From Acetohalobium arabaticum DSM 5501 (GTDB lineage Bacteria > Bacillota > Halanaerobiia > Halobacteroidales > Acetohalobiaceae), in the NCBI RefSeq assembly GCF_000144695.1, contig NC_014378.1, forward strand, positions 248,001 to 312,000: a stretch of DNA of 64,000 bases, given 5' to 3'. Below the pieces are notes generated by a model. It was not told where the DNA came from and searched no databases. It saw nothing but the letters and a program-made list of their open reading frames with translations. A program made the position numbers and the translations under genes. This document shows, piece after piece, positions 55,991 through 64,000 of the stretch (the first letter of the stretch is position 1; each line of letters begins with the position of its first letter).

Positions 55991-56932
55991 ATGTCAGAAA
56001 AGATTGCTACACGAGATGCCTATGGAGAAACCTTATTGGAGTTAGGAACAGAGAATGAAGATATTGTAGTTTTTGATGCCGATGTAGGTTCATCTACACG
56101 GGTTAAACACTTTGCAGCTGAATTTCCCGAGCGTTTCTTTCAGATGGGAATTGCTGAACAGAATATGATAGGTACGGCAGCCGGAATGGCTACCTGTGGG
56201 AAGATACCCTTTGTTAGTACTTTTGCTGTTTTTGGCAGTGCCCGGGTAGCTGATCAGATCAGAAATTCTATTGCTTATCCTGAGTTGAATGTTAAGATAG
56301 CAGTGACCCATGCCGGAATTACTGTTGGAGCCGATGGAGCTACTCATCAGGCTATTGAAGATATTGGAATTATGAGGTCGATACCAAAGATGACAGTGAT
56401 AGTCCCCGGTGATGCTGTAGAAGCCAAACAGGTAGTTAGGGCTGCAGCTGACTATGATGGTCCGGTCTATATGCGCTTTACTCGCGGTGGAGTTCCTGTT
56501 GTTTTTGATGAGGAAGAATATGAATTTGAGTGGGGTAAAGTAATGCCGGTTCGGGAAGGCAGCGATGTAACTATCTTTGCTACGGGAGTGATGGTTGGTG
56601 AAGCTTTAGAAGCAGCTGATACTTTAGCCCAGGAAGGTATTGAAGCTGAAGTAGTAAATGTCCATACAATCAAGCCTATCGATGTAGAAGGAGTAGTTGC
56701 TGCCGCGGAAAAGACAGGAGCAGTAGTAACTGCCGAAGAACATAATATCTATAACGGATTAGGCAGTGCAGTAGCCGAAGTATTAGGAGAGAACTCTCCA
56801 CTGCCGATGCAACGAGTAGGGATTAAGGATACCTTCGGCCGTTCCGGAGGCCCAGAAGAACTAATGGATCACTTTGAAATTAGTTCTGAAGATGTCATTG
56901 GTGCTGTGAAAGATGTAATGAATAAAAAATAA
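55991..56932 (+). CDS. Transketolase, C-terminal subunit
   Basis: 313-residue pyrimidine-binding and C-terminal half. Catalytic region GIAEQNMIGTAAGMATCG (about 50-67), FAVFGSARVADQIRNSIAYP and the C-terminal domain VNVHTIKPIDVEGVV are typical. Partner of the preceding subunit; followed by a terminator. Confidence 0.94.
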   Translation: MSEKIATRDAYGETLLELGTENEDIVVFDADVGSSTRVKHFAAEFPERFFQMGIAEQNMIGTAAGMATCGKIPFVSTFAVFGSARVADQIRNSIAYPELNVKIAVTHAGITVGADGATHQAIEDIGIMRSIPKMTVIVPGDAVEAKQVVRAAADYDGPVYMRFTRGGVPVVFDEEEYEFEWGKVMPVREGSDVTIFATGVMVGEALEAADTLAQEGIEAEVVNVHTIKPIDVEGVVAAAEKTGAVVTAEEHNIYNGLGSAVAEVLGENSPLPMQRVGIKDTFGRSGGPEELMDHFEISSEDVIGAVKDVMNKK

Positions 56933-56953
56933 ATAAAAATGTAAGCTATAATA

Positions 56954-56992
56954 AAAAAGCCGCAGCTGTTAAGATAGTAGCGGCTTTTTGTT
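56954..56992 (+). terminator. terminator after the transketolase pair
   Basis: AAAAAGCCGC pairs with GCGGCTTTTT around a 16-nt loop; the T-run follows the stem. Confidence 0.85.
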
Positions 56993-57111
56993 TGTTTTCA
57001 ATAATTTCCTGCTATTAAAAACAGGAGTTAGGTTTGAAACCTAGAAAGAATATAATTAAGCTATGTGAATATAGATATAAAGTAGTTGTCTGAGAAAGGT
57101 AGTGACAGAGT

Positions 57112-58329
57112 ATGTTCAAAAGATGGGGCAAGTTAGTAGGGATTGTTACTTTGATTACACTAATTTTAGGAGCCGGTGTTCTAGGTTTCTTTATTAGAGG
57201 TGTCCAGGCCGATGATTATCTATTGGCTGAGGAGATGCCGCAGAAATTCAAGATCTTTGAAAATGTGTTAACTATTGTTCAGCGTTATTATGTTAAAGAG
57301 GTTGAATTAGATAAACTTCTAACAGGAGCCATTAAAGGGATGTTGAATTCTTTAGAGGATCCCTATACTAGATACTTATCAAAAGAGGATTATGAGGATA
57401 TGCAGATGAACTTTGAAGGTGAATTCGGCGGTATTGGAATTGTAGTTACTATGCGTCATGAAGAATTGACAATTGTATCTCCGATTGAAGGTACGCCTGG
57501 GTCTAAAGCAGACTTACAGGCTGGAGATATAATTACTCAGATTGATGGAGAGTCGACAGAAGGAATGACAATCAAGAAAGCAGTCAGTTTGATGAAAGGC
57601 GAACCGGGAACTGAAGTAATCTTAACTATCGAACGTGAAAAAGATGAAGAAAAGGAGCCGGAAGTAATTGAGGTGTCCATTACTAGAGCTATGATAGAAG
57701 TACCTTATGTAGAATCAGAGATAAAAGAGGAGGGTATTGGTTACATTAGAATTGCTCAGTTTGCTGAAGAAGTAGGTGCAGATGTACAGCAGGAATTAAA
57801 GAAACTGGAAGAGCAGAATGCAGAAGCGGTTATTCTTGATCTAAGAAATAATCCGGGAGGAATGTTAAAAGAGGCAGTCAAGGTTGCCAGTAGCTTTATA
57901 CCTAATGGTCCGGTAGTTCATATTAAAGAACGAAATGGAGAGCAGGAAACTCTCTTGGTTTCTTCCGAGATAAAGCCTTCGGAACATCCGTTGGTAGTCT
58001 TAGTCAATGAAGGAAGCGCCAGTGCTTCGGAGATAATAGCCGGAGCAGTTCAGGATACGGATAATGGAGTAGTGATGGGTAATCAGACATTTGGCAAGGG
58101 AGTTGTGCAGTCAGTTATTCCCTTGGATGATGGATCAGCTTTAAAGCTGACAACTGCTAGGTACTATACTCCTGATGAGCGGTATATCAATGAAACAGGT
58201 ATTGAACCTGATATTAAAGTAGAATATGATCCTGATGATACTGAACAGGATGAACAGCTGCAGCGGGCAATTAAGTATTTAAAGAAGAAGATTAAAGAGC
58301 AGCAAGAAGAACTTAAACCAGCCAGTTAG
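57112..58329 (+). CDS. ctpA: C-terminal processing protease CtpA (S41 family)
   Basis: 405-residue membrane-anchored protease facing outside. N-terminal membrane helix (about 8-27), helical segment, PDZ domain (about 100-185; GSKADLQAGDIITQIDGEST), then S41 catalytic part with the Ser in NEGSASASEIIAGA (about 307) and Lys in GNQTFGKGVVQS (about 332). Cleaves at C-termini of exported proteins. The signal is not cleaved in an obvious way. A weak upstream promoter is not defined. Confidence 0.93.
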   Translation: MFKRWGKLVGIVTLITLILGAGVLGFFIRGVQADDYLLAEEMPQKFKIFENVLTIVQRYYVKEVELDKLLTGAIKGMLNSLEDPYTRYLSKEDYEDMQMNFEGEFGGIGIVVTMRHEELTIVSPIEGTPGSKADLQAGDIITQIDGESTEGMTIKKAVSLMKGEPGTEVILTIEREKDEEKEPEVIEVSITRAMIEVPYVESEIKEEGIGYIRIAQFAEEVGADVQQELKKLEEQNAEAVILDLRNNPGGMLKEAVKVASSFIPNGPVVHIKERNGEQETLLVSSEIKPSEHPLVVLVNEGSASASEIIAGAVQDTDNGVVMGNQTFGKGVVQSVIPLDDGSALKLTTARYYTPDERYINETGIEPDIKVEYDPDDTEQDEQLQRAIKYLKKKIKEQQEELKPAS

Positions 58330-58365
58330 ATAGAGAATTTAATAATAGGATAGGAAGGTTTAAAG

Positions 58366-59508
58366 ATGAATCAAAAGCTAGGAAAGATATGCTTAATAAT
58401 TAGCGGGCTGTTAATTATCTCTACTTTAACAGCTTGTAGTAGTTCTACTCCAACTAAAACTAATGTTGAAAAACTGAATTATATTGAAATAAGCAAAGAT
58501 ATTAAAGATAAGGTTAATTCTTACTGGCAGCAACAGGAATTGGATTTTAGGTCTGAAATGGAGTGGGGACGCAAAAAGAAAGAAATGATTGCTGAAAGGG
58601 AAGTTAGTTGGCAGAAGAACTTTCAAAAGATTGAACTGCCCTTTCCTTCCTCAAAAGAACAAGAGTTAGATAGATTATTAACCGGTCTAAAACATAAATT
58701 AACAGCAGATGAAGTCAAAATAGAATTAGAAACGGAATCATCCGGGTCAGAAGTAGCAGAGGCTGAGTTAACAGTTAAGCTGCAGTCGGCAGAATTAAAA
58801 GATAAGGAACTGACTCTGTACCACTTAAAGATGACCCAACCAAAGGTTAAAGCCAGAATGGCCTTTATTATTGATGATTTAGGATTTAATCGAGATGGTA
58901 CGGCAGAATTAATGGAGATCGATCGTCCATTAACAGTAGCAGTTTTGCCGTTTCGTCCTTATTCTACTTCTGATGCTGAAAAAGCCGTTCAAGCAGGCCA
59001 TGAGATTCTGCTGCATTTACCTATGGAGCCTTCATCACCGGTTAGTCCAGGTGAGGGAGCTATCTATACTGATATGGCCCCTGAAGAAATTAGGACTACT
59101 ATACAGAAGGGACTGGCCAGTCTTGGAGTTGAGGTAGCAGGTGTCAATAACCATATGGGTTCTAAGGTTACTGCAGATAATAAGACGATGTCTGTGGTTT
59201 TAGATTATCTCCACCAGCAGGATCTATTCTTTATTGACAGCAGTACAGCACCTCGTTCTGTAGTGCCAGCTGCAGCTAGAGAGGTTGGCGAATCCTATGC
59301 TGTGAATCATCTCTTTATTGATAATATCGATGATAAGGAGAGAATTAATAAGCAGATTCAGTATTTAGCTGATGTAGCTTTGAAACAAGGTGAGCTGATT
59401 ACTATTGGTCATATTAAACCGAATACTATTCAGGCTATTAAGGAGTTGATTCCTAAGCTAGAGGAGAAGGGAATTCAGTTAGTCTATGTTTCTGAATTAG
59501 TGAAGTGA
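58366..59508 (+). CDS. Divergent polysaccharide deacetylase family lipoprotein
   Basis: 380-residue secreted protein of the divergent polysaccharide deacetylase family (DUF610). Lipoprotein signal with LTAC lipobox (Cys at about 24). The C-terminal domain (about 160-380) starts RMAFIIDDLGFNRDGTAEL and includes HEILLHLPMEP, VNNHMGSKVT and FIDSSTAP, the metal-site positions of the family. These genes often follow ctpA. Substrate unknown. Followed by a terminator. Confidence 0.88.
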   Translation: MNQKLGKICLIISGLLIISTLTACSSSTPTKTNVEKLNYIEISKDIKDKVNSYWQQQELDFRSEMEWGRKKKEMIAEREVSWQKNFQKIELPFPSSKEQELDRLLTGLKHKLTADEVKIELETESSGSEVAEAELTVKLQSAELKDKELTLYHLKMTQPKVKARMAFIIDDLGFNRDGTAELMEIDRPLTVAVLPFRPYSTSDAEKAVQAGHEILLHLPMEPSSPVSPGEGAIYTDMAPEEIRTTIQKGLASLGVEVAGVNNHMGSKVTADNKTMSVVLDYLHQQDLFFIDSSTAPRSVVPAAAREVGESYAVNHLFIDNIDDKERINKQIQYLADVALKQGELITIGHIKPNTIQAIKELIPKLEEKGIQLVYVSELVK

Positions 59509-59527
59509 AACTTATTTCATTAAGTTA

Positions 59528-59564
59528 GAGGTTCGATTATCTTTAAAGATGATCGAACTTTTTT
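59528..59564 (+). terminator. terminator after the deacetylase gene
   Basis: GTTCGATTATCTTT pairs with AAAGATGATCGAAC (one mismatch), followed by TTTTTTC. Confidence 0.85.
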
Positions 59565-59623
59565 CTATATACAACAGGAAATTATGCTTCTTTAAGTTGT
59601 AGATAAAGTTCATTATAAAATTA

Positions 59624-60030
59624 AATTGATATATTATTGCAGTTTTACACTTTCATGATATTGCAGTAATAGTCAATATGTATCCGCCACTTGCCGTTCG
59701 TTCGACGTCCTGTCTCACTCACTGTCAAAAACTAACCCTCCACCGTCCATGGTTCCGGGTTAGTTTTAAGAGTCGCTCTGGACACATATTGACTATTTAT
59801 AGCACAGAATTTTCATTAATCTGGTTTTAAACGCTTCCTCAAATAATTTTGCACAATTTAGTTGATATCTTGCAATAAGCGACTTTAAAGCAGCCCCAAA
59901 AGAGAAGGTAAGTATCATATAAAGTAGGATCTTTAAACTGTAGCTATAAAGTTAATTTATTGCTAATTGATTGGGCTGATTTTCGGAGCATTTGCAAGAT
60001 ATCAACTCTAAACTGCAACAATATATCAAT
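59624..60030 (-). mobile_element. composite MITE-like element, 407 bp, left of uvrB (reverse orientation)
   Basis: Starts AATTGATATATTATTGCAG and ends CTGCAACAATATATCAAT. It contains a 128-bp repeat (59669-59796) and the B segment, which has its own inverted ends (TTAGTTGATATCTTGCAA ... TTGCAAGATATCAACTCTAA). It is an inverted copy of the element at 62267-62692, with the flank TAGCACAGAATTTTCATTAA shared. The open frame on the minus strand (59952-60260) is repeat plus uvrB leader, not a gene. Confidence 0.8.
59669..59796 (-). repeat. 128-bp palindromic repeat, copy 6 (reverse orientation)
   Basis: Bounded by ATAGTCAATATGTATCC and GGACACATATTGACTAT; inner stem CTAACCC/GGGTTAG; loop CTCCACCGTCCATGGTTCC is the reverse complement of the family loop. 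Confidence 0.85.
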
Positions 60031-60251
60031 ATTCTTTTAAAAGTAGTATAGTTGAATTTATAGAAGAGCGGCCGATAAGCCATTTCTTTGAGTATAGGTT
60101 TCTTAAACAGGGAGTTTAATTTCAAGGTGAAATCACTTATAATATAATAGTAACAATTATTAATTAGGCTATCAGATAAACTGTTAATTCTTGTTTGCTG
60201 TGATTTGAAATTAATTATGGTATAATAATGATTTGAAGGGAGGGGGAGAAA

Positions 60252-62243
60252 ATGCCCCAATTTGAATTAATTTCAGATTACACTCCCTGCGGTGATCAGC
60301 CGGAAGCAATCGAGAAACTGCAGGCTGGAGTTGAAACAGGAATGCAGCATCAGACACTTTTAGGAGTTACTGGGTCAGGGAAGACTTTTACTATGGCCAA
60401 TTTAATTGAGCAGGTTCAGAAGCCGACTTTAGTAATTGCTCATAATAAGACTTTGGCTGCTCAGTTATGTAGTGAGTTCCGTGAGTTCTTTCCTCATAAT
60501 GCAGTAGAATATTTTGTTAGTTATTATAACTATTATCAACCAGAAGCCTATGTACCACAGACAGATACCTATATTGAAAAGGATGCCTCAATTAATGAAG
60601 AAATAGATAGATTGCGGTTAGCAGCAACTAGTGATTTATTTGAGAGAGAAGATGTAATTATCGTAGCCAGTGTTTCCTGCATTTATGGTCTGGGTTCGCC
60701 GACGGATTATCTGGATTTGACCTGTTCGCTTGAGCGGGGAGCAGTTAAAGAACGAAAAGAGATTATCAGAGAATTAATCTATATTCAGTATGAACGGAAA
60801 GACTATGATTTAGACCGGGGTAGCTTTCGGGTAAGAGGAGATGTAATTGAAATTCATCCGGCCTATGAGGATAGAGTCTATCGAGTAGAGCTTTTCGGCG
60901 ATGAAGTAGATAGAATCCGGGAGATTGATTCTATCACTGGAGAGATTAAAGAGGAGCTGGGGGGATTAACAATCTATCCTGCCAGCCACTTTGTAACCAA
61001 AGAAGAGAAGCTAAAACGGGCAATTAAAAGTATTAGAGCAGAACTTGAGGAACGCCTAAAAGAACTGCGCAGCCAAGATAAATTACTGGAGGCCCAGCGT
61101 TTAGAACAGCGGACAAGATATGATCTGGAGATGTTAGAAGAGGTAGGTTTCTGTCAGGGAATCGAGAATTATTCCCGCCATTTAGCCGATCGAGAGCCGG
61201 GTTCTAGACCACAGACCTTAATAGACTACTTTCCTGATGATTTTCTACTTTTAATTGATGAATCCCATAAAACTATTCCCCAAATCGGCGGTATGTATGC
61301 TGGGGATAGATCGCGGAAGGAAAAGTTAGTGGAGCATGGTTTTAGGCTGCCGTCGGCTTTGGATAATAGACCTTTGGAGTTCGAAGAATTTGAAAGCCTC
61401 ATTAATCAGGCAGTCTATATTTCAGCTACGCCGGGACCTTATGAAGAGGAGCATAGTCAGCAGATAGTAGAACAGATTATTCGGCCCACAGGTCTGGTTG
61501 ATCCCAAGATAGATGTTCGTCCGACCGAGGGACAGATTGATGATCTCTTAGCAGAGATTCGTAAAGTAGTGGAGCGTGATGAGCGTGTTCTAATTACAAC
61601 CTTAACTAAGCAGATGGCCGAAGACTTGACAGAGTATCTCGGCAGTGTCGGAGTCCAGGTAAGATATCTCCATTCCGATATAGATACTATTGAGCGACTG
61701 GAGATTATTCGTGATCTCCGCCAGGGGGAGTTTGATGTTTTAGTCGGGATTAATCTTCTTCGGGAGGGACTGGATCTTCCTGAAGTTTCTTTAGTAGCAA
61801 TTCTGGATGCTGATAAGGAAGGATTTTTGCGTTCCACCCGGTCTCTAATTCAGACAATTGGACGGGCTGCCCGTAATGTCAACGGTCGAGTAATTATGTA
61901 TGGTGATAAGATGACAGATTCAATGCAGGAGGCTATCGAAGAAACTAACCGCCGCAGAAGAATTCAACAGGAGTTTAATGAAGAGAATGAAATTACTCCG
62001 CAGACAATAATCAAGCCGGTTAGAGAAGTGCTGCGGCCGGTGGATATGGTAGCTGAAGAGAGCAATGTAGAATACACCACTGAAGAATCAGATGAGAGAG
62101 ATCCAGAGGATATGACAGCTGAAGAGATAGAAAAGTTAATAATAGAATTAGAAGCAGAGATGGAAGAAGCATCCGATAATTTAGAATTTGAACTGGCAGC
62201 CCAGATTAGAGATGAGATTGAGGAGTTAAATAGTCTATTATAA
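60252..62243 (+). CDS. uvrB: UvrABC nucleotide excision repair protein UvrB
   Basis: 663-residue helicase-like damage-verification subunit. Walker [15 protein letters not shown] (about 36-49), the beta-hairpin region [20 protein letters not shown], helicase motifs ([34 protein letters not shown]) and the C-terminal UVR domain ([20 protein letters not shown]) that binds UvrC. Start ATG 60252 follows GGGAGGGGGAG. uvrA follows, but a 426-bp repeat element lies between them. Confidence 0.97.
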   Translation: MPQFELISDYTPCGDQPEAIEKLQAGVETGMQHQTLLGVTGSGKTFTMANLIEQVQKPTLVIAHNKTLAAQLCSEFREFFPHNAVEYFVSYYNYYQPEAYVPQTDTYIEKDASINEEIDRLRLAATSDLFEREDVIIVASVSCIYGLGSPTDYLDLTCSLERGAVKERKEIIRELIYIQYERKDYDLDRGSFRVRGDVIEIHPAYEDRVYRVELFGDEVDRIREIDSITGEIKEELGGLTIYPASHFVTKEEKLKRAIKSIRAELEERLKELRSQDKLLEAQRLEQRTRYDLEMLEEVGFCQGIENYSRHLADREPGSRPQTLIDYFPDDFLLLIDESHKTIPQIGGMYAGDRSRKEKLVEHGFRLPSALDNRPLEFEEFESLINQAVYISATPGPYEEEHSQQIVEQIIRPTGLVDPKIDVRPTEGQIDDLLAEIRKVVERDERVLITTLTKQMAEDLTEYLGSVGVQVRYLHSDIDTIERLEIIRDLRQGEFDVLVGINLLREGLDLPEVSLVAILDADKEGFLRSTRSLIQTIGRAARNVNGRVIMYGDKMTDSMQEAIEETNRRRRIQQEFNEENEITPQTIIKPVREVLRPVDMVAEESNVEYTTEESDERDPEDMTAEEIEKLIIELEAEMEEASDNLEFELAAQIRDEIEELNSLL

Positions 62244-62268
62244 AGGCACCTTAAAATGGTGTCTTTTT
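62242..62268 (+). terminator. terminator after uvrB
   Basis: AAGGCACC pairs with GGTGTCTT around TTAAAAT; the T-run runs straight into the terminal repeat of the MITE at 62267. Confidence 0.75.
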
Positions 62269-62692
62269 GATATATTGTTGCAGTTTAGAGTTGATATCTT
62301 GCAAACGCTCCAGAAATCAGTCCTAGTCACTCAGCAGTAAATAAATCTTAGTGTTATGATTTAAAGATTCCGCTTTATATGTTAACTATTCTCTCTTGTG
62401 GGACTGCTTTAAAGTCGCTTTTTGCAAGATATCAACTAAATTGTGCAAAATTATTTGAGGAAGCGTTTAAAACCAGATTAATGAAAATTCTGTGCTATAA
62501 ATAGTCAACATTTCTCTGGAGCGACTCTTAAAACTGACTCGGAACCAGGGATGGTGGAGAGTCAGTTTTTGAGAATGAGTGAGACAGGACGTCGAACGAA
62601 TGGCAAGCGTAAGAGATTTGTTGACTATAATCTGCAATATCATGAAAGAAAACTATATTAGTTGCAAATGGAAAGTGACACAATATATCAAT
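62267..62692 (+). mobile_element. composite MITE-like element, 426 bp, right of uvrB
   Basis: Starts TTGATATATTGTTGCAG and ends GTGACACAATATATCAAT. Holds the B segment (GAGTTGATATCTTGCAAACG ... TTTGCAAGATATCAACTAAA) and a 128-bp repeat (62501-62628). Inverted relative to 59624-60030. The right end matches the end of the MITE at 7508-7952 better than its own left end, so it looks like a recombinant of two subtypes. The uvrB-uvrA gap of 610 bp is this element plus the uvrA promoter region. Confidence 0.8.
62501..62628 (+). repeat. 128-bp palindromic repeat, copy 7
   Basis: Bounded by ATAGTCAACATTTCTC and GAGATTTGTTGACTAT; inner stem ACTGACTC/GAGTCAGT; loop GGAACCAGGGATGGTGGA. Confidence 0.85.
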
Positions 62693-62853
62693 AAAGCTAT
62701 ATTTAAAATCTCAAATTCATCTGGTATAATAGACTCGAAATTAACAGAAAGAATTTTGCAATTAATAACTATTACTGATATAATAACAGGTAGTATTCTA
62801 AAATTAAACCAGAGAATAGACCATTTGGATCTCTTGTAAGGAGGGTGATTAGA

Positions 62854-64000
62854 ATGGTAAAGGATAAAATAGTTATCAAAGGAGCTCAAGAGCATAATTT
62901 AAAGGATCTGGATATAGAGATTCCGCGGAATGAATTAGTAGTGATTACCGGTTTGAGCGGTTCCGGTAAGTCTTCACTGGCCTTTGATACGATTTATGCG
63001 GAGGGACAGCGGAGATATGTAGAGTCGCTTTCAGCCTATGCTCGCCAGTTTTTAGGCCAGATGGAGAAGCCTAAAGTTGAATATATTGAAGGCTTGTCGC
63101 CTTCGATTTCTATTGATCAAAAGAATGCCAGTCAGAATCCCCGTTCTACAGTAGGAACTGTTACTGAAATTTATGACTATCTTCGTTTATTATATGCTAG
63201 AGTAGGGACGCCGCACTGTCCTGAGTGTGATCAGGAGATTACTTCCCAGACAATTGATGAGATTGTAGATCAGGTATTGGAGTTAGAAGAAAGGACCAAG
63301 CTGCAGATTTTAGCTCCGATAGTTAAAGATCGAAAAGGTGAACATAAGGAATTATTAGAAGAGATGCAGCGAGAAGGATATGTGCGGGTTAAAGTCGATG
63401 GTGAAGTTAAAGATTTAGCTGAAGAGATTAATCTAGATTCTAATAAGCGTCACCGGATTGAAGTAGTAATTGATAGACTGATTATTAAAGATGAAATAAA
63501 AGAACGTTTAACTGATTCATTAGAAACTGCTCTGGATTTAGGGGCAGGATTAGTAATTGTGGATGTAATTGATGGTAAGGAGCAGCTTTTTAGTGCCAAT
63601 TTTGCCTGCCCTGATTGTGGAATTAATTTAGAAGAACTGACGCCGAGAATGTTTTCCTTTAACAGTCCCTATGGTGCCTGTTCGACCTGTGATGGACTAG
63701 GAACAAAACGGGAGTTTGATCCGGATTTAATCTTAGATTATGATCAATCAATTAATGATGGAGCAATCATTCCTTGGCGGAGATCGCGCAGTAAGTATTA
63801 TCCACAGTTGTTGGAGGCTTTGGCTGATCATTTTGGTTTTAGCCTGGATACACCGCTTAAGGAATTTGATGAGAAGATTATAGATATATTAATTTATGGT
63901 ACTTCCGAAGAAGTAAGCTTCAGATATACTAATCGCTATAATCGAACTCGAATGCATACTACTAAGTTTAAAGGAGTTATAGGCTATTTGAATCGGAGAT
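62854..64000 (+). CDS. uvrA: UvrABC repair ATPase UvrA, N-terminal part (runs off the window)
   Basis: First 382 residues of the damage-recognition ATPase. Walker [16 protein letters not shown] (about 31-45), [19 protein letters not shown], a first zinc-site CPEC, and the second CPDCG with its downstream CSTCDG. Start ATG 62854 follows GGAGGGTG. TATAAT at 62725-62730 is a possible -10. About 560 residues lie beyond the window edge. No in-frame problem seen. Confidence 0.96.
   Translation, partial: MVKDKIVIKGAQEHNLKDLDIEIPRNELVVITGLSGSGKSSLAFDTIYAEGQRRYVESLSAYARQFLGQMEKPKVEYIEGLSPSISIDQKNASQNPRSTVGTVTEIYDYLRLLYARVGTPHCPECDQEITSQTIDEIVDQVLELEERTKLQILAPIVKDRKGEHKELLEEMQREGYVRVKVDGEVKDLAEEINLDSNKRHRIEVVIDRLIIKDEIKERLTDSLETALDLGAGLVIVDVIDGKEQLFSANFACPDCGINLEELTPRMFSFNSPYGACSTCDGLGTKREFDPDLILDYDQSINDGAIIPWRRSRSKYYPQLLEALADHFGFSLDTPLKEFDEKIIDILIYGTSEEVSFRYTNRYNRTRMHTTKFKGVIGYLNRR

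Noticed and set aside
61457-61837. Minus-strand open frame of 126 codons opposite uvrB
   Set aside because: Ser/Arg-rich shadow of the helicase motifs of uvrB, without supporting signals.
62579-62895. Open frames on both strands between uvrB and uvrA
   Set aside because: They begin in the repeat element and run into the uvrA leader; no plausible product.

Overview
The window is a contiguous piece of a low-GC, Gram-positive-type anaerobe chromosome. Almost every gene is on the + strand. Features that point to a motile, fermentative, halophilic member of the Clostridia/Halanaerobiales (Halobacteroidaceae-like; inferred, no marker gene proves it) are a sigma-H factor, a Bacillus-type flagellar late-gene cluster with FliW and CsrA, a trimeric NADH-linked [FeFe] hydrogenase, CsaB/TagA cell-wall genes, RF2 with a programmed frameshift, and strongly acidic proteins. 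No tRNA, rRNA or CRISPR array was seen.

Layout. 1-2281: two TadB/TadC-like pilus assembly membrane proteins and a DUF192 protein. 2373-4288: a DUF362-ferredoxin protein and sigma-H. 4424-8000: competence genes comFA and comFC (comFC has an in-frame TGA), surrounded by palindromic repeats. 8147-17930: flagellar late genes yvyF, flgM, flgN, flgK, flgL, a DUF6470 gene, fliW, csrA, flagellin and fliD. 17961-24351: a markedly AT-rich block of a glycosyltransferase, a glycosyltransferase-methyltransferase and a tandem sulfotransferase. 24439-32848: fliS, chaperone-like genes, flaG, a second sulfotransferase-like gene, a yjfB-like gene with an in-frame TAG, a giant flagellin of about 1486 residues, and a small coiled-coil gene. 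32949-35586: larE, larB and a shortened larC. 35600-37943: a repeat, a promoter-to-terminator non-coding RNA candidate of about 400 nt, and a decayed IS200/IS605 element. 38267-42823: hydrogenase operon. 42908-45213: polar amino-acid ABC transporter. 45317-49752: hpf, secA, prfB. 49757-54262: envelope genes including csaB and tagA. 54274-59508: YitT protein, split transketolase, CtpA protease, divergent polysaccharide deacetylase. 60252-64000: uvrB and the start of uvrA, with inverted composite repeats on both sides of uvrB.

The most unusual content is the flagellum. The hook-associated protein FlgK carries an inserted von Willebrand A domain. The second flagellin carries 21 blade-like repeats (three times seven) between its normal ends. 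The same cluster holds glycosyltransferases and two sulfotransferase-type genes. Together these suggest a decorated filament with adhesive or sensory modules on its surface (inference). A second notable item is a family of exactly 128-bp palindromic repeats, seven full copies here. Their inner stem changes by compensatory substitutions while the loop stays constant, so the folded form appears to be under selection.
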